Source: Phallusia fumigata
Lineage: Eukaryota; Chordata; Ascidiacea; Phlebobranchia; Ascidiidae
Assembly: GCA_008931825.1 (NCBI GenBank)
Contig: QXVZ01017385.1
Location: 1 to 23,156, forward strand
Length of the DNA stretch: 23,156 bases
Direction: 5' to 3'
Shown here: positions 11,501-20,570 of the stretch, piece by piece
How positions within the stretch are numbered: the stretch's first letter is position 1
How the letters are laid out: the number at the start of each line of letters is the position of its first letter
Translations under genes and position numbers: made by a program
The notes under the pieces: generated by a model
Database searches by the model: none
Seen by the model: the letters and a program-made list of their open reading frames with translations, nothing else
What the model was told of the DNA's origin: nothing

Positions 11501-14500
11501 ATTACAGGCTATTGTTAGCCTGCGTCTGTAAAAAAGGTAAACCTCAATTTTGCAACCAGTTTCAATAATTGGGAAAGTTTGGCCAATCACATGGTCTGTG
11601 TACATCATATGACAGCATGGTAAATGGCTATTACACCATTAGCATTGATGGGAATGATTTTTTTAATAACTCTAAAAAAATTCAAAAAGTCTTTTCATTA
11701 CCCAAGGCTTTGGATACAAGTCATCGATCCACAAACAGTGCAACATGGGAGCAACTATAACCTCATTTTACACGGAATTTATTCATTTACTTTTAGAGGC
11801 ATTTACAGTAGATGTGGACCCGTTGAAATGATAATTTTTTATACCTGTGATGCATGTGAAAATGGTTGTTTAAATAATGTAAACCTGCCACCATGGTGGG
11901 AAAAAAGTGGGGAAATGGGGAAGCTCCATCCCGGGAAATTAGTCCTACTCACGGGAATTTTTTTGTTTTTGTAACATCTATTAGTTTATTATTCCTGTTA
12001 CATATAGGAACCTAGGGGATTTGCCAAAAATTGGCGGGAAATTTTTGTTGGCTTCCCAGGAAATTTGCATTTTTTCTAGCCCTGCCTGCCACATTGCTGC
12101 AGATTAATTCAACAGTAAGCTTTAGTGGTAAATCAACTCAATTACAATTATTCTTGTGAATGGCCATAAGTCAACCAAGTACATTGGGAACAACATGTGA
12201 CCTCATATCTACCCAATAAATGTTTCACATGTACACTGTTGGCCAAATGTACTGATAACAAAAGGTGCCAAATGTGCATTTTAAAACTTACCACATTAGC
12301 AACAGCATTAGCTTGTGGTCGTGCATCGAATATAAGCAGCTTGTGAGCATGCGGATTGGCATCGAGAATTAACTGAATATATCGTTCATCGTCTCGACTT
12401 TTTTTGCCACTGATTCCCACCAAAGGTTGAGCACAACGTGTAATGGTGGCCTAAAAATGAGATAATGCTGATATATTTGTATGCATTATGTGTTCAATAG
12501 TATTGTGCATGAACAAAAGGCTGAAAATAGTCATCTAGCACACAGCACAAATGCCCTTTATTGCAGGAGAAAATATTTTGTAGGTTTATTATATTACAAT
12601 CACAATAGGAATAAGAGTATTTACTTACTTATGTGAGTAACCCTAACACTGTGCACACCCAAAACTACACAGTGAAATTGTGCCCCTAAAAACTCTGTGG
12701 ATTCTTGGCACCAAATCAAACAGCACAACGGTTAATTGGTACAAAAAAGCATGCTTGGAAATTTGACACAGTAGGCAAACAGATAGAGTTCGCACCGACG
12801 TTTCACATCCTGCTGTACGCAAATACAATTGACCTTTTCAGCACCTCATTAAACAAGTACCTGGCTTTCTGGGTGTATCCATGACAACACCGGTATCCTG
12901 CCTCGACTACGGAATTGTGCAACTTGTTTTAAATCATCATCGCTTGCTGCTGCAGGCACAACAAGCTGAAAAAATATAATAAACATGAACGAGGGCATAT
13001 TGTAATTTTTTACAGATGTTCACAAAACGTGATTATGGATTTTTCTAAAATGGCTAGCGGGATAAGTATGCATACCAAACCCAAGCCCCCAAAACTGCAT
13101 GTTCCACTAACTACATATTTTCCTTACTATAACCCATTTTGCAATACAAGCCCTCGGCTGCATGTCATCTTTGAGAAACCAATAGCCCACAGGAGCATTT
13201 ATAAAACTAGATTTGCTTTTTATTGTATGCAGAAACACATGCTTTTTAGCCAGGACTATCGATATGAAAACATTTATTCAGTGATAAAATCTTACCAGAT
13301 GTGGATATGAATCACAAAGTTCATATTTGCTGTTGTGCTTGGTGTATCTCCATCCTTCAATGGGCATCCCTAACCTCTGATACTCTGCCTTTGCACTGTA
13401 CATTGTCCAACCATTCTTGTCCTCTGCATACTCTTCTTTAAATAGGCAGGCAAAGAATGGCTGGAAAAAGTGTTTAACATTTGGGAATATTTTAGCAGTG
13501 TCCTGATGCACAGTTATATACACTACAAAATTTTTTTTCGAAATGCTGTAAATTTTCTATGTATTGGTTTATGTTTTTTTGAGTTGGACTATAGGTTAAC
13601 AAGTTTCTGGTTATAAAAACATTTTGTTTTAGTTTTATCATTTCAAAACTTGTTTTAGGTAATACTCAGCTCCTTGGCTATTTACAACAGTTTGTGATTT
13701 TTTTCAGAAAAATCCAACAAAAAATGGGTAGGTTTGTTACTAATGCTAAAAAAATATTTACCAGTTTGTTGCTGGCTGGGAATGACAACTCCTGAAGTTT
13801 GTCATGTATCGTCTTTCTTTGGCGATTCTCTTGTCTCATCACAAACCGCAGAACTCTGATGTCTTTACAAAAAATTTCCAAACCATACGGATTTCTGCCA
13901 TCAGGGTTTCTAGAAGACGTTGTGACACCACCAACTTTCTCGATACGGCTTATAGAGCAGAGAGGAACTTCCACAATACAGCGAGTATACTGAAATAAGC
14001 ATGGAAGTATTTGTGTACATTTCCCATTTACTTGAAGGGCACAGAATATAATATACATTACATGTAATATTACATATTATGGCACTCATCCTGTGATGTA
14101 AACAAGCAATTCAAAAACTGCAAAAGGGGTGTTTTCACAAAAAATACTGACTTAATTTAGGTGTATATTACTAAATATTTAATGACAAATGATAAAGCTT
14201 GGTAAAAACTTCTAAAATTATTACAAATAGTTTCGACAATTCAACACAGCCATTAGCTTGTTGCTTATCTAAACCACAAGGTAAGGGTTTTTTTCAACAA
14301 AATGTGCCATACTTGTTAGCAGAACTAGTTAACATTACAGTTTGATAACTAGAAGGGTGGCTTTCACCATATTGCCATTCCATATATACTATTACCTTAT
14401 TTAAAAATGCATATATATTGACTGTGACATTTCGCATTGGGTCCCATAGTTACTTAAGCTTTTTATAACATGATTGTTTCTGCAGGCAAAAACGCATGGG

Positions 14501-16988
14501 TCCCCACACACGCAAAGTGGTAGAAATTGTGGTTCACTATAATGTATGTACAGGACAGAAGCAGATATTTTTTCTTAACTTTTTCGAAAACCGAAAATGA
14601 ATTACAGATCTCCAACCTACAAACTTTAAAAGGCTAGTTAACTGCCAAGGTTNATACCAAACCCAAGCCCCCAAAACTGCATGTTCCACTAACTACATAT
14701 TTTCCTTACTATAACCCATTTTGCAATACAAGCCCTCGGCTGCATGTCATCTTTGAGAAACCAATAGCCCACAGGAGCATTTATAAAACTAGATTTGCTT
14801 TTTATTGTATGCAGAAACACATGCTTTTTAGCCAGGACTATCGATATGAAAACATTTATTCAGTGATAAAATCTTACCAGATGTGGATATGAATCACAAA
14901 GTTCATATTTGCTGTTGTGCTTGGTGTATCTCCATCCTTCAATGGGCATCCCTAACCTCTGATACTCTGCCTTTGCACTGTACATTGTCCAACCATTCTT
15001 GTCCTCTGCATACTCTTCTTTAAATAGGCAGGCAAAGAATGGCTGGAAAAAGTGTTTAACATTTGGGAATATTTTAGCAGTGTCCTGATGCACAGTTATA
15101 TACACTACAAAAATTTTTTTCGAAATGCTGTAAATTTTCTATGTATTGGTTTATGTTTTTTTTGAGTTGGACTATAGGTTAACAAGTTTCTGGTTATAAA
15201 AACATTTTGTTTTAGTTTTATCAATTCAAAACTTGTTTTTAGGTAATACTCAGCTCCTTGGCTATTTACAACAGTTTGTGAATTTTTTCAGAAAAATCCA
15301 ACAAAAAATGGGTAGGTTTGTTACTAATGCTAAAAAAATATTTACCAGTTTGTTGCTGGCTGGGAATGACAACTCCTGAAGTTTGTCATGTATCGTCTTT
15401 CTTTGGCGATTCTCTTGTCTCATCACAAACCGCAGAACTCTGATGTCTTTACAAAAAATTTCCAAACCATACGGATTTCTGCCATCAGGGTTTCTAGAAG
15501 ACGTTGTGACACCACCAACTTTCTCGATACGGCTTATAGAGCAGAGAGGAACTTCCACAATACAGCGAGTATACTGAAATAAGCATGGAAGTATTTGTGT
15601 ACATTTCCCATTTACTTGAAGGGCACAGAATATAATATACATTACATGTAATATTACATATTATGGCACTCATCCTGTGATGTAAACAAGCAATTCAAAA
15701 ACTGCAAAAGGGGTGTTTTCACAAAAAATACTGACTTAATTTAGGTGTATATTACTAATTATTTAATGACAAACGATAAAGCTTGGTAAAAACTTCTAAA
15801 ATTATAACGAATAGTTTCGACAATTCGACACAGTCATTAGCTTGTTGCTTATCTAAACTGCAAGGTAAGGGTTTTCTTTTCAACAAAATGTGCCATACTT
15901 GTTAGCAGAACTAGTTTCCATTACAGTTTGATAATAATTTATAACGCCTCTAGCTATTACCAGTAGTTACAAATCTGGGGTGAATGCCCACAAGGAGGAA
16001 ATTGGGACATTTACATGAAAATAATTCAAACAAAACTTGTTTATTACTTCCAGACCACAGCAAGTTTGCCCAAAAATCTTGTTAGAACCAACTATCTTGT
16101 CCCATTTATGAACATCATCATGTATTAATCATTTATATTTACAGTCATTTCTGTTTTGCTAAACTATTTGGCCATGGTACACAAAACAATGGGCACCACT
16201 TTTTATACAACTTATCCACTGACCTGTTCAGTTGTTCCTTGGTAAAAATAAAGCTTGTAGTTTGTGACAACCAAGCGCCCAGTGAGGGCTCCCATGTAGG
16301 GACAAAGATAAGTGACATCTTTCAAAAGTGCAACACAAACAACTTCACCTGGGTATAAGGGAACCCCGTCAGACTTTGTGGTTAATGTTGATTCTACCAT
16401 TGTGTCTGCCTGTAATGCAAAAATTTTAATTACCCTGCTGAATCATGTGGATAAATTGTTTAAACAGAAAACCTCCAGAAATGATTGAATTACTACCAAA
16501 CAGTAAAACAGCCAAGTGTTGTGAATCTTTACTAGACAACAAGTATTTAATCACTGCTAAACAACAGAACACCCAGTAACAACATTACTTGTAAGGTAGC
16601 CAGTTGATGTAACTATCAAAACACACCCCCACAATCATAAAAATGATGACTCATAGCAACACAAACTCTATTAATAGGTAGAGTAGACCTTTCACAATCT
16701 AGTTCAGGCAGATTGTTTATCTGTAAATTTCGGAAATTTGAAATTTACGTTAATACCCAACTAATCAAACAACTATTTTTTCCTGAAAACATGGAAAAAT
16801 AAAATTTGTAAATAAATCATTAAATCATCATTGAAAAAGGGCAATATTTCCTGATCTAATTTTTTACCTGGTGTATCCCAGTTACTGTGACAGTTTTTTA
16901 CTACCAATGTCAAGTTACTTGCCTTTTGTGTATTTTCCGGTGACTTTGAATTGTTATCCATTGGTACCAGCTCAATGCACTCAGGCAT
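5389..16988 (-). CDS. MTMR2: Myotubularin-related phosphatase, MTM1/MTMR1/MTMR2 subfamily (12 coding exons)
   Basis: Lipid 3-phosphatase acting on PI3P and PI(3,5)P2 at endosomal membranes. The - strand exons are 16988-16923, 16409-16224, 15573-15346, 15042-14878 (or the contig-2 copies 13989-13762 and 13460-13296), 12965-12861, 12450-12292, 10594-10403 (or 9215-9024), 8521-8363, 7963-7823, 7100-6987, 6631-6452 and 5541-5389. They join to 615 aa; human MTMR2 has about 640. A PH-GRAM domain spans about residues 40-155 and the phosphatase about 175-555, with the active-site loop HCSDGWDR (Cys391, Asp396, Arg397), so it should be active. A coiled coil spans about 566-600, and the C-terminus ALSV resembles a PDZ ligand. 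An in-frame TAA at 17001-17003 supports the ATG. Every intron is phase 0. Residues match MTM1 in some places and MTMR2 in others, so it may be the single pro-orthologue; the symbol is approximate. Two contig overlaps inflate the locus by about 3 kb. Confidence 0.94.
6452..6631 (-). CDS. MTMR2: Myotubularin exon 11
   Basis: Residues 506-565, the end of the phosphatase domain, with [22 protein letters not shown] and [11 protein letters not shown], close to the family's PVASMRHLELW and YYIRWNPR signature. Acceptor CATTTTTTTAG, donor ATGCAG|GTTTGT. Confidence 0.94.
6987..7100 (-). CDS. MTMR2: Myotubularin exon 10
   Basis: Residues 468-505, beginning with the family block [12 protein letters not shown] and continuing [14 protein letters not shown]. 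Acceptor TTTATCTGCAG, donor AGAGAG|GTGGGT. Confidence 0.94.
7823..7963 (-). CDS. MTMR2: Myotubularin exon 9
   Basis: Residues 421-467, with [17 protein letters not shown] and [14 protein letters not shown], almost invariant in the subfamily. Acceptor ATATGTTTAG, donor CAGCAG|GTTAGT. A 72-aa open frame on the same strand (7717-7935) is a frame-shifted shadow. Confidence 0.94.
8363..8521 (-). CDS. MTMR2: Myotubularin exon 8 (active site)
   Basis: Residues 368-420. It carries the CX5R loop HCSDGWDR at 8432-8455, followed by TAQLTSL and [12 protein letters not shown]. Catalytic Cys391 and Arg397 are both intact. Acceptor TTGATTCAG, donor TTTATG|GTAAGC. This is the only complete copy. Confidence 0.95.
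8379..9756. repeat. Contig-end overlap A, left copy
   Basis: 1378 bp present again at 9758-11135 with only a handful of substitutions (for example near 8829, 8905 and 8977). It ends exactly at the base before the N, and the second copy starts exactly at the base after it. This is the pattern of two contigs whose overlapping ends were not merged. Confidence 0.93.
9024..9215 (-). CDS. MTMR2: Myotubularin exon 7, contig-1 copy
   Basis: Residues 304-367, with [20 protein letters not shown] and [12 protein letters not shown]. Acceptor TTTAACTTAG, donor TCAAAG|GTAACA. The same exon appears again without visible change at 10403-10594, in the overlapping end of the next contig. Confidence 0.93.
9757..9757. 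other. Single-N contig join 1
   Basis: One N separates the two copies of overlap A. It is an assembly gap of nominal length, not a sequenced base. Confidence 0.97.
9758..9900 (-). pseudogene. Truncated duplicate of myotubularin exon 8 (assembly artefact)
   Basis: Repeats the first 143 bases of exon 8, including the HCSDGWDR loop, and is cut at the contig end before the splice donor. It is not a genuine pseudogene; it exists because contig 2 begins inside the exon. Confidence 0.9.
10403..10594 (-). CDS. MTMR2: Myotubularin exon 7, contig-2 copy (assembly duplicate)
   Basis: Same 64 codons as 9024-9215 with the same splice sites. This copy is continuous with exons 3-6 in its contig; the other copy is continuous with exons 8-12. 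Only one should be used in a model. Confidence 0.9.
11892..12084. mobile_element. Small hAT-type non-autonomous element in intron 6
   Basis: A 193-bp unit is bounded by a perfect 8-bp direct repeat, CCTGCCAC, at 11884-11891 and 12085-12092, which is the target-site length of hAT transposons. The left end reads CATGGTGGGAAAAAAG and the right end, reverse-complemented, reads CAGGGCTAGAAAAAAT, an imperfect terminal inverted repeat with a familiar hAT-like CAGGGCTA end. The inside has no coding capacity. It is inserted in the longest intron of the myotubularin gene (10595-12291). Confidence 0.7.
12292..12450 (-). CDS. MTMR2: Myotubularin exon 6
   Basis: Residues 251-303, with [23 protein letters not shown] and [12 protein letters not shown], typical of the phosphatase core. 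Acceptor TCATTTTTAG, donor AATGTG|GTAAGT. Confidence 0.94.
12861..12965 (-). CDS. MTMR2: Myotubularin exon 5
   Basis: Residues 216-250, with LVVPA and the signature [18 protein letters not shown], conserved across myotubularins. Acceptor ATTTTTTCAG, donor AGCCAG|GTACTT. Confidence 0.95.
13296..13460 (-). CDS. MTMR2: Myotubularin exon 4, contig-2 copy
   Basis: Residues 161-215, leading out of the PH-GRAM region into the phosphatase: [23 protein letters not shown] and [11 protein letters not shown]. Acceptor CTTTTTCCAG, donor CATCTG|GTAAGA. Repeated at 14878-15042. Confidence 0.93.
13762..13989 (-). CDS. MTMR2: Myotubularin exon 3, contig-2 copy
   Basis: Residues 85-160, the second half of the PH-GRAM domain: [28 protein letters not shown] and [10 protein letters not shown]. 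Acceptor CTTATTTCAG, donor AAACTG|GTAAAT. Repeated at 15346-15573. Confidence 0.93.
14349..14652. other. Contig-2 tail absent from the overlapping contig
   Basis: 304 bp at the end of contig 2 have no counterpart in contig 3, where different sequence follows the shared block at 15935. No coding potential was recognised. It may be an allele-specific insertion, a local rearrangement or a misassembled contig end. Confidence 0.7.
14653..14653. other. Single-N contig join 2
   Basis: One N followed immediately by sequence already present from 13072 onward. Confidence 0.97.
14878..15042 (-). CDS. MTMR2: Myotubularin exon 4, contig-3 copy (assembly duplicate)
   Basis: Encodes the same 55 residues as 13296-13460 with the same splice sites. 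Confidence 0.9.
15346..15573 (-). CDS. MTMR2: Myotubularin exon 3, contig-3 copy (assembly duplicate)
   Basis: Encodes the same 76 residues as 13762-13989. This copy is physically joined to exons 1 and 2 and is the better choice for a gene model. Confidence 0.9.
16224..16409 (-). CDS. MTMR2: Myotubularin exon 2 (GRAM domain start)
   Basis: Residues 23-84. The first half of the PH-GRAM domain is clear: [23 protein letters not shown] and [10 protein letters not shown]. Acceptor GCATTACAG, donor GAACAG|GTCAGT. A Met at residue 26 could serve as an alternative start if exon 1 were skipped. Confidence 0.94.
16923..16988 (-). CDS. MTMR2: Myotubularin exon 1 (start codon)
   Basis: 22 codons starting [13 protein letters not shown], with no match to vertebrate N-termini, which are variable. 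The ATG at 16988-16986 is preceded by an in-frame TAA at 17003-17001. The exon ends CAAAAG before GCAAGT, the standard form of a GC donor, and the frame then runs straight into exon 2. Confidence 0.75.
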
Positions 16989-17003
16989 ATGAAAGTGTAG
17001 TTA

Positions 17004-18971
17004 GACCTCGAGAGTTTAAGCTCGTTATGTTTTTACAAAACGCACTCGGGAACTTTCGCAATAACTGCGTTTCGTGATTTCAGTTTACAACATTTCCAAC
17101 CTAAAATTTTTACTGTATTTCGACATACAGTTTTCCCCGGAGTCACACTGAACACAAAAGATAGTTGTAAACTTACTCCATGACCTACAATGGCAATACA
17201 GTAACTACGACTTCAAAACTTTACAACGAAGAAGAGTAAGCGCCTTCTTCGATTTTATTACTTTTCTTGTCGCATGCCGAAAGTCGATTTTTCCCTTTGT
17301 ATCTTTTACTTTTACTCAATGCTTTGGAACTTAAAAATACAGCTTTTTCACATTGATTGATGTAATATTTTTCATTTATATCTAAGATTTTCAGATTTCC
17401 CACACCTTAACTTTAAAACTACATTATATTGAATCATTTTTTACTACGGTTAACTTTAGTGTAAAAGTATATTTATTTACAGTACCAACCCAATAAAGTC
17501 CGACACTACGAAATCAAAATTTTAAAAATGTACAATTTCTATGTTAAACTGTGCAACTTTATTGTCACAGTTGGAGTTTTACCAATGTTTTGCAAAAACG
17601 GGGGCTATTTACAGTGACATCTTATCAGCTAGCAATAAAAACTAAAAGGTTGGAAGAAGTGTAAAGTTAAAGTATAAAAGCGCTTCGTACCTTGTGGTTG
17701 GGCAACATTTTATCTTAGTTTTCTTTTATTTATTGACTTCGGGATCTGAACGTATTTTTTGGGGAAAAAACGGCCATCGTTTAGGAAACCGGGGGCACGG
17801 TAACACAACGATTGGTGACCAGTGTGCCTTCTACTTGTTATGGTCGGTGGCCAATGAATTTATACCGATACGTACATTTATATGCTTGCGGTTGTTCAAG
17901 GGGCATAATTAAATCATAAATTTTTCCCCTTCAGTTACGCAGACCATTATACGTTAGACGCCAGAAAGGGCCTTCTTTGGTACTAACTTTGTGTTACTCA
18001 ATGCACGAAGTAAAACTTCCAGTGCCAAAACAACGGCAGCAGCAGCTTCTGTTTTCGTCACGTGTGCGTCACGGTCGAGTGGCAGCAGGAAGGAAACGGC
18101 AAGCGTCGTCCTGGCCCTGCGCTTGTTACGTCATGATAGCACCAACACTTGCTTGTAGCCGCATAGCGGACTGTCCAGGTTGTTTTCTATAGTCACAATA
18201 ACCTAGATGCAGCTGAGTGAAGAACCACTTTTTGTAAGTAGAGAAAAAGCGGTTGGAGACGTTGTGTTCTGACAAAGTCGAAGTCGAGAAACCCCATTGC
18301 CTGGAAAACGTCAGTTGCTTTGATTTACAAGGACTTGGTCTTTAGTTTGCAGCAAGTTGGCTATTAAGTTCAGTAGAGCAATTCAGTATCCTTGTATTTC
18401 TTTGAAACTAAAGGTGTTTAATTGGCAAGCTGTAAGTAATGGCACCTGGAGACATTCCAGACATGCGATAGGCACACATCGTATCTTTAAGCGTGTGCGT
18501 TTGTTAAAGTTGTACCAATGATTATGCCTTTTGGGGCAAACTGAAAGTTTATTAGTTTGTGGCTTTGGGTATTTTCCACAGCCCTTGGATTTTACTTGAC
18601 AGACGTTGGCGCACCAATTTAATCTCTGGGGCATATTCTGGTGCGACATCAGTTCCCAAAACCGCTTTTGTGCCTCTTGTTCTTATCGCAAAGGTCAAGC
18701 TGCCGCCGCCGTTGCTGATTCAGCGCTGCATTTCTACAGTCCAACGTACAGACCTCTGTGATATGACTACAACAGCATATGTACGTATATATTACAAAAT
18801 TATTTAGTTTAGAGAGCTGCGATTCCAGCAAACTGTATTTGTATGTTTCAATTTTGAAAAGACTTCTCGATAGCAGAAAAAAGTTTGAGTTGATCAATTC
18901 GTTCTTGCGAACACAAATTGAGGACAAAAATAGGATCCGATTTATCAAGCAAGTAAAAGCAACCTCGGTGC
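17004..18971. other. Upstream flank of the myotubularin gene
   Basis: No coding gene was recognised in about 2 kb. CpG density rises sharply compared with the gene body (22 CpGs in 17761-18120 by direct count). The promoter of the - strand gene should lie near the left end, but no clear TATA box was found on that strand. Open frames here (for example 18559-18807 on + and 18649-18948 on -) have no recognisable domain. Confidence 0.4.
17673..17680 (+). promoter_or_regulatory. TATA-box-like TATAAAAG
   Basis: A perfect TATAAAAG followed by CGC on the + strand in a CpG-rich stretch, pointing away from the myotubularin gene. If used, transcription would start near 17705, but no recognisable gene follows, so this is only a candidate. 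Confidence 0.25.
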
Positions 18972-19073
18972 TTCAGATCTCAGTTTGGTACAGGTAGCTC
19001 TCATGTATCGGGTCCAATACACTTAAAAAATCAAAGAATAAAGGCAAACCAAATGCTCTGACTTGTTTACCCA
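18972..19073. repeat. Contig-end overlap C, left copy
   Basis: 102 bp repeated, without visible change, at 19075-19176 (offset 103), with an N directly between the copies. This is an unmerged contig overlap. Confidence 0.93.
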
Positions 19074-19074
19074 N
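19074..19074. other. Single-N contig join 3
   Basis: One N between the two copies of overlap C. It opens a contig of only 636 bp (19075-19710). Confidence 0.97.
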
Positions 19075-19176
19075 TTCAGATCTCAGTTTGGTACAGGTAG
19101 CTCTCATGTATCGGGTCCAATACACTTAAAAAATCAAAGAATAAAGGCAAACCAAATGCTCTGACTTGTTTACCCA
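19075..19176. repeat. Contig-end overlap C, right copy
   Basis: Second copy of 18972-19073. Confidence 0.93.
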
Positions 19177-19428
19177 TGGGTTATTTGTTTGCAATAGGCG
19201 ACCAACAAAGAAAGTGAAACCGATTAGATTAAACAGCGGTCGAGAGGCCAGTTGCGTTGCCATAAACTCTATAGTCGGAGATGAGGCTGTGATGTGCAGA
19301 CCGTAATGATGATAGAAGTGATACAAGGCACGTTCTACTGCTTGCACTTCCGTCAGTAACAGTGCTTTGACAGAACTTGTATTGTATGTAGATCTTGCAG
19401 TGGTTGACTTAAACAATGGTTTCGCCAA
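19174..19428 (-). CDS. Possible internal exon of an unidentified protein
   Basis: An open stretch of 85 codons on the - strand between an acceptor-like ACCACACAG (weak pyrimidine tract) and a good donor, CCATGG|GTAAAC. The residues read plausibly as protein: TEVQAVERALYHFYHHYG, then a hydrophobic segment PLFNLIGFTFFVGRLL that could be a membrane helix. I do not recognise the family. It would be phase 0 at both ends. No partner exon was found on either side, and it has no ATG start of its own (only TTG). It could equally be a chance open frame. Confidence 0.25.
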
Positions 19429-19592
19429 CTGTGTGGTGTTTTTGCTAACTTAACACTTTTTGCAAAGCCCCGTTTTTATAATGTAATCTTGTTAAACGTG
19501 TGTGCTGGTTCCCTAAAATACAAAGGCATAGTCAAGGACTTTGTGTCTAATGACAAAACGTGTTACGTCAGAGAGACGAGGAGCTTAGCAGT

Positions 19593-19710
19593 ATCAGAAT
19601 CAGAAGGGATCTGGGTTGGTTGTTTGTTAGTTATGTTTTAAAGCTGCCATGCCTATCTTCATGCAATATTTGCCTATTTATTGTAAACGACTGACGCCAC
19701 CACTACATAA
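19593..19710. repeat. Contig-end overlap D, left copy
   Basis: 118 bp repeated at 19712-19826 with several substitutions and a 4-base indel in the middle, much more divergent than overlaps A and C. Confidence 0.9.
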
Positions 19711-19711
19711 N
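19711..19711. other. Single-N contig join 4
   Basis: One N between the two versions of overlap D. Confidence 0.97.
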
Positions 19712-19826
19712 ATCAGAATCAGAAGGGATCTGGGTTGGTTGTTTGTTATGTTTAAAAGCTGCCATGTCTATCTTCACACAATAATTTGCCTATTTATTGT
19801 AAACGACTGACGCCACCACTACATAA
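19712..19826. repeat. Contig-end overlap D, right copy
   Basis: Second, divergent version of 19593-19710. Both end in CACTACATAA, where the left contig stops. Confidence 0.9.
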
Positions 19827-20253
19827 CGGTAGTATGTAACGTACGATGCGATAGGATAGCTAAATTATCTGCGAAAGCGCAGGTTCTGTGTACTCTTTTT
19901 CGCAGTTACGGGTATGATGGCACTTTCTTTTTTGTGACCACAACGGTAATACTGAAATCGTAATAAAATATAGGTATACTCTACTGCTAAAAATTGGATT
20001 TACTCTTTAAGCCCGGCCATAAACATTACTATTGTTTTTGTTACGTGCTTTAAACACACAAAAACATTATTGCGAGACAGAAACAGTGCTAAATTTATTT
20101 AAGACAAACAAATATAATGACTATTGAGTCTATTTACACACACGCATTGACTGTTTGTAGTTTTATGTTCACGCCTTTTGCTATGTTACCACTTCTTGTT
20201 TGTTTGCATAACCAGGTCAGTCGAATCGTATTTTTACAGCTAATGGCTTAAAG

Positions 20254-20570
20254 CAGTGGTGGGCAAACTTATGAGAGTAAGAGCTGTGTTAGTGGGCTAT
20301 GAAACGTCAAAGGGTCGCATCTTCCGGAAGATAATACAACAGAATGGTTAACAAAACCAAACGAGTTTAGACTAACTAGCAAAAGCAACATCTTAGATCT
20401 GTTCTTGGCTTATATATCGTTATGCCGGAAAACTCTTGCTTGTAGACCTACGTGGAACCAAAAATATAGACTTATCCTGCTGCACAATTTCTTAAATAAG
20501 GAAATCGATAAACAGAGGATTGCCTTACCCGTGCTACAAAGAACCGCGGGTTATAGTTTGCCCAGCCCTG
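20254..20570. mobile_element. hAT-type non-autonomous DNA transposon
   Basis: A 317-bp unit. The left end is CAGTGGTGGGCAAACTTATG and the right end, reverse-complemented, is CAGGGCTGGGCAAACTATAA, matching at 14 of the first 16 bases, as hAT terminal inverted repeats do. Just inside are the GGTCGCATCTTCCGG and CCGCGGGTTATAGTTTGCCC blocks often seen next to hAT ends. The flanking 8-mers GCTTAAAG and GCTGACAA agree at 5 of 8, so the target duplication has decayed. There is no transposase frame inside. Confidence 0.75.

Larger units (their letters stand above)
13072..14348. repeat. Contig-end overlap B, left copy
   Basis: Matches 14654-15934 (offset 1582, then 1584 and about 1586 after small indels). 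Differences are rare over exons 3 and 4 and rise toward 14348, after which the two contigs part completely. Confidence 0.9.
14654..15934. repeat. Contig-end overlap B, right copy
   Basis: Second copy of 13072-14348, carrying another version of exons 3 and 4. Beyond 15934 it runs on through intron 2 to exons 2 and 1, so this contig gives the true upstream linkage. Confidence 0.9.

Noticed and set aside
11624..11974. 116-aa open frame on the + strand inside intron 6
   Set aside because: It runs into the hAT-like element, lacks any family similarity and lies antisense within an intron.
13029..13310. 93-aa + strand frame overlapping exon 4
   Set aside because: Antisense shadow of the intron and exon 4 of the - strand gene. 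Its partial repeat in the second contig reflects the assembly duplication.
14062..14075. Perfect 14-base palindrome ATGTAATATTACAT
   Set aside because: Short AT-only palindromes are common in AT-rich introns, and nothing around it suggests function.
19126..19428. Resemblance of the orphan exon to the C-terminal region of gustatory-receptor-like proteins
   Set aside because: Only a loose pattern (F..QL..RPLFN..GF) fits. The conserved TY and QF end motif is missing, so I do not claim it.
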